Assembly (NCBI GenBank): GCA_014925825.1
Contig: JACGCK010000044.1
Location: 244,230-308,229 of the forward strand
Length of the DNA stretch: 64,000 nt
Source of the DNA: Pholiota molesta
Lineage: Eukaryota; Basidiomycota; Agaricomycetes; Agaricales; Strophariaceae
Direction of reading: 5' to 3'
Shown: positions 33,140-44,068 of the stretch, piece by piece
Layout: every line of letters starts with the position of its first letter
How positions within the stretch are numbered: the stretch's first letter is position 1
Position numbers and translations under genes: made by a program
Notes under the pieces: model-generated
What the model was told of the DNA's origin: nothing
What the model saw: the letters and a program-made list of their open reading frames with translations, nothing else
Databases searched by the model: none

Positions 33140-33608
33140 TCATTCCGAAGGCTTGGTCTGTGCAGGAGCAGGACCACCGTAAAACGAGATAGGCACCGGG
33201 CCCATCCCATCAGGATAAGATCTGCATGGCTGCGTCCCATTCAACGTGATTGAACCGCCCTCATCCCACGTCGAAACCCACTGCAAGCCCTTTACACCGA
33301 AGCTCTCCAACCACGCTTTGATCTTCAGATCCTCCTCGCGCGGCTCGTCCGGGTCTTCGCGCGGTGGTTCCCAATGCCGGAAGTGGGAGATGAAGACAAT
33401 GCCCGCGATCTCGGACCCGCGGGGCCAGGTGATGAGTGCGGATTTTGTGTCGAGCTTGTTGTTGTTGGCCAGCCAGTCGTTGATGACCATCTCGAGGTGG
33501 ATGTTGTGATGCCAGGTTGTTGTCTTCACCGACGTCGATCCCGAGCTGCCTGCCGATTGTGCGCGCCTCGTGGAATGCCATGAAGTAGCCATTGATGTAG
33601 TACGGCAT
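33140..33608 (-). pseudogene. Uncharacterised protein fragment with a frameshift
   Basis: A start MPYYINGYFMAFHEARTIG at 33608 leads after about 30 codons to a frame change near 33.52 kb. The second frame, HNIHLEMVINDWLANNNK through SEIAGIVFISHFRHWEPP to VPISFYGGPAPAQ, is open to 33140. Codon use and the low-complexity-free sequence argue for real coding ancestry. I do not recognise the family. The frame change could be a missed intron rather than a mutation, but no good splice sites are visible at that point. Confidence 0.45.
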
Positions 33609-34079
33609 GTTCTAGACCAATAACGATCGGGATGGGTAAGCGGACGCTATACAATGCCTATCAGAGAGCGACTTACGGGGAAGAATACTTCAAGTACTTA
33701 GATAGTCGTAGAGTGGTGAGAGAGCGAGGTGATGGACCTGATAGGCATCTTGCTACGTCAGGTTTATATATGTTATTTGGGCGCAACCCTGAATTCCTCC
33801 TTGGACAAACACCGCTTCCTTGCGCTTGTTTTCTTGGAGTCATAACCTTGATCTCTTGTTTTTTTCTGGCGACCTACGCCTCTTGTTCGGGCTAGATAAT
33901 GATTGCTTCCGATCAAGTCACAGAATCGAGAAGACGAGGAAAGAATACAAGTAACCACCACGAAAAGGAAAGAATCAACAGTCAAGCGGAATCAAACATT
34001 CCTACAAGGAACAATAGTGATGTATGTATCATGAATATGCATCCATTGCGTTTCCAGGAAGAGCGGCGTGCAAACCAGG
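33609..34079. other. Intergenic, nothing recognised
   Basis: Contains a second copy of the GCGCAACCCTGAA...TTGGACAAA stretch (33.78-33.83 kb); otherwise featureless. Confidence 0.35.
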
Positions 34080-34920
34080 GGCTGTTAAGTGGGTGAATGC
34101 GCGATGCGGCAAGGTGGATCGTGCGCCCATCGGCCCGTTCGTCCGGGGAATCCCGAACACGAACGCACTTGTCTCCGCACCACCACTGTACCTCTGCGCC
34201 CACTGTCTTGCGACTGAGTACTGAGTACTGAGTCCTTCTCTGTTCGACTTCCCGACCAATTCCCGACTACCTTGCGTGGTTGCCTCGCAGCACAACTCAG
34301 CCCACCCACTTGCTCATTCCGAGCGGAGTTCCTTTCTGACAGCTTTCGCCACAGCTATCATGATCTTGATGCGCCCACCCTCTGGCCCAGCTTGCTCTTC
34401 AGCTCGAGGCGCTCGTAGATTACATGCCTTTACATCGGTCCTTTGTAATCACATTCGAATCCTCCCTTTCCATCTCGTCCGTTCTATCCCTATGGTTGGG
34501 CAGCCGAAGAGCACGTAGCACCCCGGCCTCACGACCCTTGCTAGATAGCATCCTGCTCGCCCCCGCCCATGGAATCAGACCGCTCCGCCTCGACTTTGGC
34601 ATGGACGGCCCTCCAACGCAACCCCAGTGCACTGTCGCTATCACGTTCGCGCTGTTTCTTTCTGACCTTAGCCATGCCTCTCTCCTCCACCTACAACCTA
34701 TTCTACCAAATCAGGACCCTCGTCCCTTCGAACTGGGAGTTCCTACGTGTGCTGTCAGGCACAAACTCACCCCACATCTGCTTCCCTCTCGCATGTGCTT
34801 ATCGACTGGACGCCTTCGGATTCCCAAGACCTGCGAATGTGATTTTTGGCTGCAGTGGCGCCTGGCGTGCATGGGTCATTGATGCCACGACGATGTCTCC
34901 GTACGACCGATATCAGTCGT
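34080..34920 (+). pseudogene. Degenerate copy of the 48.6-49.2 kb module
   Basis: Two blocks match the minus strand of 49.20-48.57 kb in the same order: CGKVDRAPIGPFVRGIP with PPLYLCAHCLA near 34.10-34.21 kb, and a block around 34.54-34.62 kb translating LLDSILLAPAHGI...LRLDFG against LPDGVLLAPAYATGSLRFDF. The reading frame here is broken between the blocks. The mirrored position supports the inverted-duplication model. Confidence 0.5.
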
Positions 34921-36566
34921 AGCTTGGGATCTACCCTCAAACGCCTGTCATTGCCGTGCGCATAGCGTATGGCTCCGCCCGAGCTGGGGGCGGAATGGAG
35001 CATCGAGTCGGGGAAGATGAGGGCCAGTTTCAACGCATTGGATGAGAGGAGGCTGGAGGTCCGCGGGATAAGGTGTGTATTTCGATGCTTTTTCGCTATT
35101 TTCTTATTGATTGTTCCGTTCGAGCAGCTATTCAATTGCGGATACACATGCTGATGCAACATGGCAAAGAGGGGGAAGATCCTATGCTCAGGAAGGTATT
35201 ATTCAAGGAGAAATACGGTTCTTCTCGGTGCGTCTTCCCGGCTTCATTAATTCATTATCTAACTCTGTCTGTAGCTAATCATCAATATCGTGCCCATGGC
35301 TTCAAGCGACGCCCCCTCAAGATACGTGTTGTGACCTCCGCAAGTTTTCCACTAAGATGCTTGCCAGTGGCAACGAAGCAGCAGGTCAGACGCCGAGCCA
35401 GATCGGTACCTAGCTCGGCTGCACTCATTGAACCAGGCCTCTACCCCCTGTGTCCTGCACCAATGATCCCTGCGGACCCTGCCGTTCCAGCCGCCATTGC
35501 GCCTCATCCAGTCGCATCGCCTTCGAGTATTTTCAGGCTACCCGTTCTTCCCGCGCTCTTCACGTTTGTGGCCACTCCTGCGTTTACGAGCTCACGCTCC
35601 TCCCCTTCACACCTGCACATACCGAATCTGGCTCCGCGCTTTCGTCGAGCACTCGCTGTTGCCTGACTCTGTTGCTGTGACTGAACCCTAGGCAGCTGGT
35701 TCTGCTCCGCGTTTTCGTCGAGGACTAACGCGATATGGTCTTCCTTCAAGGCCCATGCGTCACTGATCCTTTCACTCGCATTTCGCTCCTTCGGTCCACA
35801 GAGTCCCACTGCAGGTCTTATTTAAGCGCCCAAAGGTTCGATCGCCATGGTAATCACCTTCCACACTGATTTTTGAGTCCGATTCATGGAACGATCGCAC
35901 TAGGGAATACATGTAGAGACATCTCACTCACGCTTCGCTTTCCTTCATGCCTATCAATTAGGCTTCTCGCCTTTGATCCCATTCTCCGTGCAGGTTGTGG
36001 CACTGATACCACTGCGCTGTGTTCGGCTTCCGTCACGCACTTAGGTATTTCGCAATGATAAGGCAGTGATACAGTAAGAATATTTTGAGCAGGAGGCGGC
36101 TGTCACCCGTGTCATTGCAGGTATTTTTGGTTCACCGGACCACCGATTCCTTTCGGAATTCCTTCGTTAGACAGAATTCGGATATATTTCTCTTCCTCTA
36201 TGCTACTGTACATACAGTTTCAAGCATGTGGTAGTTGTTCATGAAACGATGAAGGTGTGTTAGCACTTTAAACGTGGGATCTGTCGGTGGATTCATATTG
36301 ACAGGCGTACACTGCCTTGCATCGCTATATTCTCGACGCGGTAGGGCGGGGAAAATAAGGCAATATATATTATTACTGGCACATATCTATAAGGGTTAAC
36401 GTTCATGTACGTGGATCTCATTTGAGGCCGTGCAATTTGGCTGTACACTGACGGTATGCATAGCGCCATGTGTCAATATATAGTGTTACTGGGTAAAAGG
36501 AACCTCCTGAACTTGAGCCTCCAACTCTCCCTTTTGGATCTAGCCACCCCCCCCACCTCACTAAAT
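34921..36566. other. Upstream region of NLR-4, no gene recognised
   Basis: Open frames at 35.07-35.68 kb are Pro/Ser/Leu-rich and unsupported. Close to NLR-4, TTTGAGGCCGTGCA (about 36.42 kb) is also found upstream of NLR-5 (46.96 kb, opposite strand), suggesting a shared promoter region. Confidence 0.35.
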
Positions 36567-38921
36567 ATGCCATCCCATGGAAGCCAGCAGTTCTTCGCCA
36601 ACGCTAGGAACGTCGCCATCTCCGGTGGAACATTTACCAACATACAGGCCTCTAATTCCACGCGCGAGGGTAAACTTCTCTTGACTGACGAATAATATGG
36701 CCAGCGCTCACATATCATCTCCGGTGCAGGCTTCAAACTTCTTCTCGGGAATATATCCATGGGCGCCGTCTACAACGCCGCTGAGCGAGGCGCTCCGCCT
36801 AGATGCCATCCGCACACTCGTGAGGCGATCCGTGCTGAAATCATGGAATGGGTCACAGCCCCCCGTGGGCTGCGCAAACTGATTCTTTGGATGCATGGCC
36901 CGGCTGGCTCTGGCAAGACTGCCATCGCGCAAAGCATTGCAGAGGAATGCGCGGAACTCGAGATCCTCGCTGCCTCATTCTTTTTCTGGCGTACGGCCGC
37001 TGGGCGGAACGACGCCTCCCGGTTCATTGCAACAATAGCATACCAACTGTCCCGTTATATTCCTCAGATGGAGGAACATCTCCTAACAGCCATTGAACGC
37101 GATCCGACCATCTTTCACCTGTCACTTTCGACTCAGATGCGCGTGCTTGTAATTGACCCTCTGAAGCTTGCAGCACCATCCTTGTCTACGGCCATGTTCG
37201 CGATCGTGGATGGAGTCGACGAATGTGGACTCGATGGACGATCCCAGTCCGAACTCTTGCATCTGCTGGCGTCCCTCGCCTCCGAATTTCAGCATCTCCC
37301 CATTATTTTTCTTATCGCCAGTCGTCCGGAATACGAGATTCGCGAAGCATTTAATCAGAACCTGTTGAACCCTCTAAAGAAAGTCCTGATACTCGACAAC
37401 AACTACAAGCCAGATGAAGATATCAAACTGTATTTCGATTCCACATTTCGCAGAATTTCCAAGGAGCATCGCCGACTAGGCCGCCGTCTCCCTTGGCCAT
37501 GGCCAGCTGCAGGCGATGTCCATTCCCTCGTATCCAAAGCATCTGGACAGTTCATCTTCGCCGCCACAGTCACGAAATTTATCGATTCTCCTCGGTACAA
37601 CCCTGTAGACCGGATGAACATTGTCCTGCGGCTGTCAACTAGCGGAAATGAAACACCATTCACGCTACTCGATGCATTATATCGCTCCATTCTGGATACC
37701 ATTGCTGATATTGAAAAGGTTTTGGATATTTTAACATTCCTCTTTCTGCACCGCAAATATTCGCACCATCTGGATACGGCTGAGGAGATACTAGGCATTG
37801 AATTTCGAAGCGCATTGGTCGATATGCATTCCCTTGTATGCGTTCCACCACCCTCCGACATCCTTGCTAATTTGCCGACAGTCTATCATGCCTCACTTGA
37901 GGACTTCCTGATGGACCAATCACGATCACATCAGTACTACATTGGCAGAAGTGAGGGACATCTTCGCATTAGTCGGCGATGTTTGAAGACCATCGGAGGA
38001 CTTCCGCATCTTCAACACCTCATGAATGTGGTAGGACATTTCAGCTATCACGCAGAACAATCACCTGCAAGTGAAGATTCAGCAAACAATCTTGCACAAT
38101 TTGATCTGAGGGCAGTTTTGGAAGGAATTTCCGACTTCAAAAACGATCTATATAACATAAATTGGCAGCGGTTTTTTGATGGTGCGAAGAAACTGGTTAG
38201 TCCTAACGATCTTAATTAATGCAAAAAAACCTGATATATAGGCAGGTAGGATTGGATCGGCTTGACATTGTTCTCCGATTGCAGAACGCCTTCGACATGT
38301 TCTTGCTCGAACGTATCGCACAATATCCTCCATCACTCCGGAGCCACATTCCTGTTCTACTGTGTCTCCTTCGTTACGATTTTCCTGGTGACATATTCCG
38401 CATATTACTTTTGGGTACAAGTAATTCGGCAGAGGAGTACACCGAGTTCCTCAATCTGGATAAGAGGCTGTTGAACGTCTTCGAGGCTTTCGATGAAATC
38501 AAGGAATCGGCGTATATCATATACGAGTCGTTGTTTCTAGATAAATCCAGGGCCGGAGACTACTTTGTAGATGGCGAGAGCTATGCGGCGCTGGCCAAAG
38601 CAATAATCGGTGTCATCTATTCCAAGTAGCTGTCTTTATACACTATACTGCACCATTGAGAGCTGACTGATTCTATCTCTCAGGTCCGGAGAAAGGAACC
38701 ACCAAATTAGGTTTGTAAGTAATATAACCAGGTATTCAACCAATCTATATGTGGAAGATGGACGCTATCCAACAACACAAATACACATACGTAACAAAGA
38801 GTTTGCGATCATGGGCGCCGCCCTCAAGAATGCTTCGACAGATTGGGACTTGGACAATTTTCTGCGCGAGCGCGTGTTCAGGACAAACAATATGTGGAAC
38901 CCACAGAAGGCCGGCGAATAA
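36567..38921 (+). CDS. NLR-4, NACHT NLR-like protein with a truncated C-terminus
   Basis: Exons 36567-36669, 36730-38195, 38246-38625 and 38684-38921 join in frame. Exon 1 carries VAISGGTFTNI. Exon 2 has AAERGAPPRCHPHTREAIRAEI, Walker A GPAGSGKT, FFFWRTAAGRND and Walker B IVDGVDECG, then FLIASRPEYEIRE and KASGQFIFAATV, the typical order of Agaricomycete NACHT proteins. Exon 3 gives the helical region with DKSRAGDYFVDG. In exon 4 the frame matches NLR-1 and NLR-5 as far as WDLDNFLRER; then a one-base loss at about 38874 shifts it to a stop at 38919-38921. The end of exon 4 and the C-x-I-C tail exon are therefore lost. The upstream 700 codons are intact, so a truncated receptor could still be made. 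It is the mirror partner of NLR-5. Confidence 0.82.
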
Positions 38922-39631
38922 TTGTGGAAGCAAGCGTAAAATATATCGAAGTAGCAACTGTAGGACTCGTTGCAATTCATCAGCTATGGATGTTCACATC
39001 TTGCACATGGCCAGCGCTTCGTGTGGAAACTTGGCGATCCCATTTGATATTAATGGCTCGATCCTCTGGGGATTAAGATGTTCTGTAAGTAGGTTAAGTA
39101 ATGCAGCGGGGGCTTTACCGCTCGGCCTTACCTGAATCAGTGCTCAGTACTTAGGACATTGAGACGGTGGAGAAATCAAAACTAGGGTTCAGACTTATTC
39201 GACACAAAAGCTTCTGATTTTCACGTCGAGGATATTCGATTGGTTATCGTCAGTTTTGTGGGCGCACCCTGGGAAACCGTGACTGGTGTGGGCGGCGAAT
39301 TCGACACTTGACTTCAGAGTTCATCAGTTATGGAAGCTCCACTGGTGTGCTTTCGATTCATTTCAACTCAGAAGCACAGTAACTTGGGAATTCCTTGGGA
39401 ATTCCACTGGAGACTCGAGAGTATGGAGATTACAAGTTCGATGATCACCAAATGATCACTTCGTTAGCGCAATTTGGACCGTGGTATTACGGAACGTGTT
39501 TCGCGTCAACGCGTCAACGTTTCAGCCGCAGTCTGGGTCAGCTCCTCTTGCGACAAGTTGGACAAAGTCAGATTTAACTAGCTTGATTTTCACCCATCGA
39601 CGTATATGACTGCCCTTTCCCTATTGCCAAA
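38922..39631. other. NLR-4 3' relic and kinase upstream region
   Basis: Up to about 38945 the lost NLR frame (VEASVKYIE) can be followed to a GTAGC donor; beyond that the similarity fades. From 39.1 to 39.63 kb I see no gene. This is presumably the promoter region of the kinase-like gene. Confidence 0.4.
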
Positions 39632-40624
39632 ATGAGCTTATCGCATACACCACCTCTGGCACCTGGCAATGACGCGTCCTGGGACGACGCAGCGTTCTCT
39701 GCATACGTTCACCACGTCCGCGCAGATCTCATTCAGCGACGCGATAATTTCTCATACCTCACATCCATTGCAGACATGCGTATTCGTACCTCGGACGGCG
39801 AGATTTGGTACGGCGACGCACCCGATGGGCAGTACTACGTCAAACTCAATGGGGGGCCAGGGACCCTCGCCTGCGACATCTTGTGCCAGAAAGCCGATCT
39901 CCCGCGGTATAATCGCGACCTGGAGATCATAGGTGACGACGTCCGCGAAGCAGAACACAAACCGATGGAAGAGGACTCGGATTCGGACCTCGATGACTGC
40001 AGTGAGGAGATCGCCAAACTGCCCCTCATTACTGTCGACGCCGAGAAACACTTCACGAAGAAGCCGACTTACAAGCAGGAAATTAAATACCTGCTCCAAT
40101 GCAAAGGGTCCCCACGTGTCGTGGAACTACTAGGTCGGTCGGAAGATGGCCTCCTCGTGTTCCCAAAGTTCGCTCGATCCTTCGCCATCACTGTCCTCCT
40201 CAACCAAGACCAAGGAAGGATCCAGAACATCAAACGCTGGATGCTCGACATCATCGATGGCGTCGCATACCTGCATTCCCTCGGAATCGTCCACCGCGAT
40301 CTCACCATACGGAACGTCCTCGAATCGGCGCCGCTCGTCATATGCGATCTGCAATGCCAATACGCGACATATCATCCTCCAGAGCTCTATCCGCGGGACG
40401 ACACCAAGTTCTCTCCCGCAAGCGACGTATTCGCTCTCGGTGGCCTGCTGTGGGAGTGCTGCTTTTACAACAATCCCCCGCACCAACATCTCATGCTTAT
40501 GACGCCACCGCCACCACCATTCCTTGATATATTCTTGGCGTGCACAAGGGAGAGGGCGGAGGAGAGGCCGAGTCTCGCGGAATTGAGGGTGATGTATGAA
40601 AAAGTCGGAGTAGTGGATCGATGA
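39632..40624 (+). CDS. Single-exon protein-kinase-like protein
   Basis: A 330-aa frame without introns. The N-terminal 110 residues are unrecognised, followed by an acidic linker (EEDSDSDLDD, about 113-122). The C-terminal half is a protein-kinase C-lobe: HRDLTIRN at 221-228 (catalytic loop with Asp 223 and Asn 228), DLQ at 239-241 in the place of DFG, PPE at 249-251 in the place of APE, SDVFALGGLLWE at 264-275 and a final Arg in RAEERPS. The activation loop is only about ten residues. No Gly-rich loop is obvious; the N-lobe appears reduced, with KQEIKYLL (148-155) as a possible C-helix and RVVELLG after it. Basidiomycete genomes hold many such diverged kinase-like proteins. It may bind rather than phosphorylate substrates, since the Mg-binding DFG is altered to DLQ, although its Asp is kept. 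It occupies the spacer between the two arms of the inverted duplication. Confidence 0.8.
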   Translation: MSLSHTPPLAPGNDASWDDAAFSAYVHHVRADLIQRRDNFSYLTSIADMRIRTSDGEIWYGDAPDGQYYVKLNGGPGTLACDILCQKADLPRYNRDLEIIGDDVREAEHKPMEEDSDSDLDDCSEEIAKLPLITVDAEKHFTKKPTYKQEIKYLLQCKGSPRVVELLGRSEDGLLVFPKFARSFAITVLLNQDQGRIQNIKRWMLDIIDGVAYLHSLGIVHRDLTIRNVLESAPLVICDLQCQYATYHPPELYPRDDTKFSPASDVFALGGLLWECCFYNNPPHQHLMLMTPPPPPFLDIFLACTRERAEERPSLAELRVMYEKVGVVDR

Positions 40625-41459
40625 GAGCGGCGGTCAAGTATTGATAGATACCCTGTTTATCATCACCTTCTTGTACCATTAGGCTTCAGCGATGGGTTGT
40701 ATTACATGCATATTCTGTTGTGCGTTCCGAGCTGGGCGTGCGAGGACGACTTTGGAAGTACTGAAAGTGCGAAAGTATGCCACATACATTTGCCCTGAGT
40801 CAAAGCATCGCACATCCGTCCTTCTGGATAAACATGGAGCGTCCTATGTAGAATAGATTTCATGCCAAATTCTTGCCACCTTCACCCCAAGGTCTTAGAT
40901 TGATTACGCAGAACCGCACAGGGAAGATCTAATATTGCTATATCCAACTATGCTCCTAACAGCCCCCGGGCATCGGTGCTGTACTAAGCCTTCCAGCTAT
41001 TGCGATATGTGGTTGACAGGGACACGGCCGCGCTACTACTGTATCAAGTGCAACGCGTTTTGAATGCCCATTCTATGAACAAAAAATCAAACACACCATA
41101 GACTTTGGTGGAACTGCTGCTGCATCGCATTCTCTATATATGTTTGTCAAAAACGTAAAGTAAGGTACGAAGAGACGTTCAGCAACCCATGTCAATGGTC
41201 ACCGCCCTCTACAAGCGCGCCCGCCATGTGGAGACTTCATAACTTAGTACAAACGCACTTCCATCATTTCATAGCATGATCGTTTCATGGATTAAGTCCC
41301 TGTAGGGACGTTCCCAGAAGGAGATCACAGACAATGCAAGACGATGGCGGAAAGAGCAACACGCAAGAGCACCTGAGAACGAGCCTGGTCCATTCGCGCC
41401 CCGAGTGATGCAGTCAGAACAAGTGATATTCGTAGGAAGCTCAGGCAGACGCGATTATG
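40625..41459. other. Intergenic, nothing recognised
   Basis: Moderate-GC sequence between the kinase-like gene and U module copy 4; no coding frame, repeat or RNA gene that I can support. Confidence 0.35.
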
Positions 41460-43350
41460 GAAGCGGCAGGATACAGAGATCAAAGAAAAGCAGCAAACGC
41501 GTCGTCTGCTGACGCTCGCCCCGACGTAGAGATATAGTGTCTTCGGGGTGTTCTTGGTCTGTGTCGCGGGGTGTGATGGGGACCAAGAGGTGCGAGGCGA
41601 CCCCGACAGATTTTCGCCTTGATGAATGACTTGGGCGGAGTTCTAAGAACTCGGGACAGAGGGTACGTAGCAAATGCACACTGGGCACCGCGACCGTGTT
41701 CGTACACTGCCAGCTGCGCGACAAAAGCCTGAGTGAGGTTCTGCTCGGTACGATGCGGCAGAGTGTTGACGTGAGGTTGTAGGATCTGAGATTTAGGGTT
41801 GGTCGGCGCAGCGACAGGGAACGCCGATTTGATACATAGGATAGATGACGGAGTCGATGGTGGCTTGGATAAGTGTCGTTTGGGAAAAGAGAACGCCCGT
41901 GAGCTGCAGGAAGGGATGCAGAGACGATGAGAGAATCAGTGAGGAAGGTAAAATAAATCAAATGTTGGCCGTACCGCGTTCTATCTGCAACCAACGCCTG
42001 TTTCCCAACTCCAGACAGGTCGCAGCGAACTTCCGCGGTTCCGACAGACTCACGCCCATAGCCATAGCATTGCTTTCCATTGGCTTCGTGTATGCAGCGA
42101 AACTGAACGTCATTGAGGCGATGTAGAGTGGCTGATGTATGCCGGGCGCATATATGCGCGGTGCTGCTTGGTGGAATGAGATCCTAGACGACGGGCAGAG
42201 GTTACCGGAGAGTTAGAGCTGCCGACTTGAAGTCAGCTGAAGATGTTGGACGCACCGTCGTCAACCCGGTGGCCATTTGTACGCGCTCAGCTCTCAGCGC
42301 CAGGACTTCATAATTCAAGTCCAACGCGGAATCGAACTTGAGTACTGCTAACGCAGAAGGAGGAGCGGAGGTTCTGGAGAGGTACGGACGCGGGTTACTG
42401 GGAGTAGAGGCCTCGATGATGATAGACTGGCCCACCAGTCTTTGATATCGGCCATCTGCGGCAAGCTCTGGGGCGGTTCGTCTGGTGGACGGGGATGGAT
42501 GCCAGACAGAGCATGCGGAACCAGCGTGGGCAGGACTGTGACTTGCAACGAAGGAAACGAAGCTGCAGGTGGAGGGAGCGCAGTAGCTGGGACAGAGTGA
42601 TAGCGGCAGAATGGGTATCTTGGGAGTTGGAGGGTATGATCATGATATCGACGGCGGAAGAGCACCTGCAGGTCATGTCAGAGGCAGCAGCGCGAAGAAC
42701 AGACTGAGCAATGACGCACCAGATCTTCGCCGTCACGACCCTTTCCCGTCCATCATGCAATCTCATCTGCACCCCGAGTCGTCCGTGCGTGGCGCGCGTC
42801 CATGTTATTTCGCGTCGTTGCCCAAGCCTCGGAGTGGGTCGTGAGTGGAAGGAGAGAACCTGGTTCTATTTATATCCCACCGTTTGACGGTTTTTGTTCG
42901 CAGGCTCTTCGCGCCATGACTGTCAACGGTCTATATTTCTTTCCATGGCCCCTCCGTCCTAGTCTCCCGTAGGCAGACTCCGATATTACGTGAGCTTTGA
43001 TGATGAGTCGATCCTCCGTCCACGACTCCTTCCAGCTCCATGGTTGGGCATGCAGGGTGACCAACAGCAGCCCCAGTGCGCACCGCTGCGTTGTAAGCTG
43101 CATCCACGGTGGGTCCAGCTCGCGTTATCGCCCCGCGTATTCTGACGGACGTGCGCTGGTCACCAAGCGCTTTGTGCTGCATCATCCGCACGCGTATCTT
43201 TCCGTACGTTGGTGGGTGGCCGAGGACGCGGCATGCTCAAGAACCCTCGTCGGACGTGTTGGGGTGGAGATCAAGTGGTCAAACGTGGCGCGATGGACTA
43301 GCTGGCAGGAGAACGGCTTCGGGCCCTCTGGCGTGGATGTCGATGGCTCT
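41460..43350 (-). repeat. U module, copy 4 (inverted, best preserved)
   Basis: Read on the minus strand it is colinear with copy 1: CCAGAGGGCCC and GTTCTCCTGCCAGCTAG near 43.32 kb, ACCATGGAGCTGG near 43.04 kb, the TATA box, MSGIHPRPPDEPPQ near 42.51 kb, and a 77-codon frame 42435-42202 beginning MGQSIIIEASTPSNPRP and containing LSRTSAPPSALAVLKFDSALD, LNYEVLALRAERVQ and SADFKSAALTLR. That exon ends in GGTAACC, a possible donor lost in copies 1 and 3. A Leu/Ser-rich frame continues to 41455. The product is unknown. Lying downstream of NLR-5 as copy 1 lies downstream of NLR-1, it supports common ancestry of those two loci. Confidence 0.6.
42867..42874 (-). promoter_or_regulatory. TATA box of U module copy 4
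   Basis: On the minus strand TATAAATA is followed by GAACCAGGTTCTCTCC, the same context as copy 1. Confidence 0.45.
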
Positions 43351-44068
43351 ATAATCCCGTTGGTGTGAAAGCGGTCGTCGGGATGAGATGGTGGCCAGGT
43401 CCACCAACCATCACAACTGCCTCCCTTTTATGAACGACCCTGGACTCCAAGCGCACTCCTGGCACAGGAGCGCGAAATATAACCGTATGTGAATGGGGGG
43501 AAAATGTAATTATAAGACAGGGCATTCGGTGAGTAATAAAAAAAAAAAGGCAAATGCCGTGGAACTAATTCGCAAGGAAGAAGCAAGCAAAGGTAATATG
43601 GAATGTCGGGGATGTTGGTAGGAGATGAGATACTAGCACATAGAGCAGGGAAAATTCGACGATTTGGTAAAAACAAGGCATAGGGCGAGGATGCGCGAGC
43701 AGGACTCAAGAGCGGAATAGGTAGGTGAATGCGAGGAGTGCGAGGTAAAGGAAATAGGCGATCTGCTGCGAGAAAGTCTGTAAGGGCGACCTCAATGACG
43801 TGCGCGCGGCGCTGCAGAGAGAGGGGATCCAAAGGTTGTATGTAGTATAATCATACGTACATCTATACATCTAAGTCAATTGTAACTACATACCTGCAGA
43901 GAGAGGGAATCCAAAGAGAAAAGAGTAAGGATTCCGTCTCTCGTGCGGCGGTATATGTGAGGAATGAAATCAGGAAATAAATCAAACAAAATCAATGTGA
44001 AGCGAGATAAGAATATGGGAAGGTAAGTATTGAAATAATGGGTGAGTCAGGTGGGAGGTGTGCATGTG
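43351..44068 (-). other. NLR-5 3' untranslated/downstream region
   Basis: Minus-strand sequence after the NLR-5 stop matches 7.27-7.56 kb and then, from about 43.77 kb on, NLR-1 downstream (0.9-1.17 kb; CATACGGTTATATTTC is shared). It holds the putative repeat-bounded intron at 43893-43812. A 134-codon frame at 43832-43428 is not conserved as a frame in the other copies. Confidence 0.45.
43812..43893 (-). other. Putative 82-bp intron bounded by 23-bp direct repeats
   Basis: On the minus strand CTTTGGATTCCCTCTCTCTGCAG (43916-43894) is followed by GTATGTAG, and CTTTGGATCCCCTCTCTCTGCAG (43834-43812) ends the segment. The counterpart at 7406-7500 has the same geometry with a different intron interior, so the arrangement was already present in the common ancestor. 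Confidence 0.4.

Noticed and set aside
43428..43832. 134-codon frame downstream of NLR-5
   Set aside because: The homologous DNA at 0.9-1.17 kb does not conserve the frame; it is probably 3' untranslated sequence.
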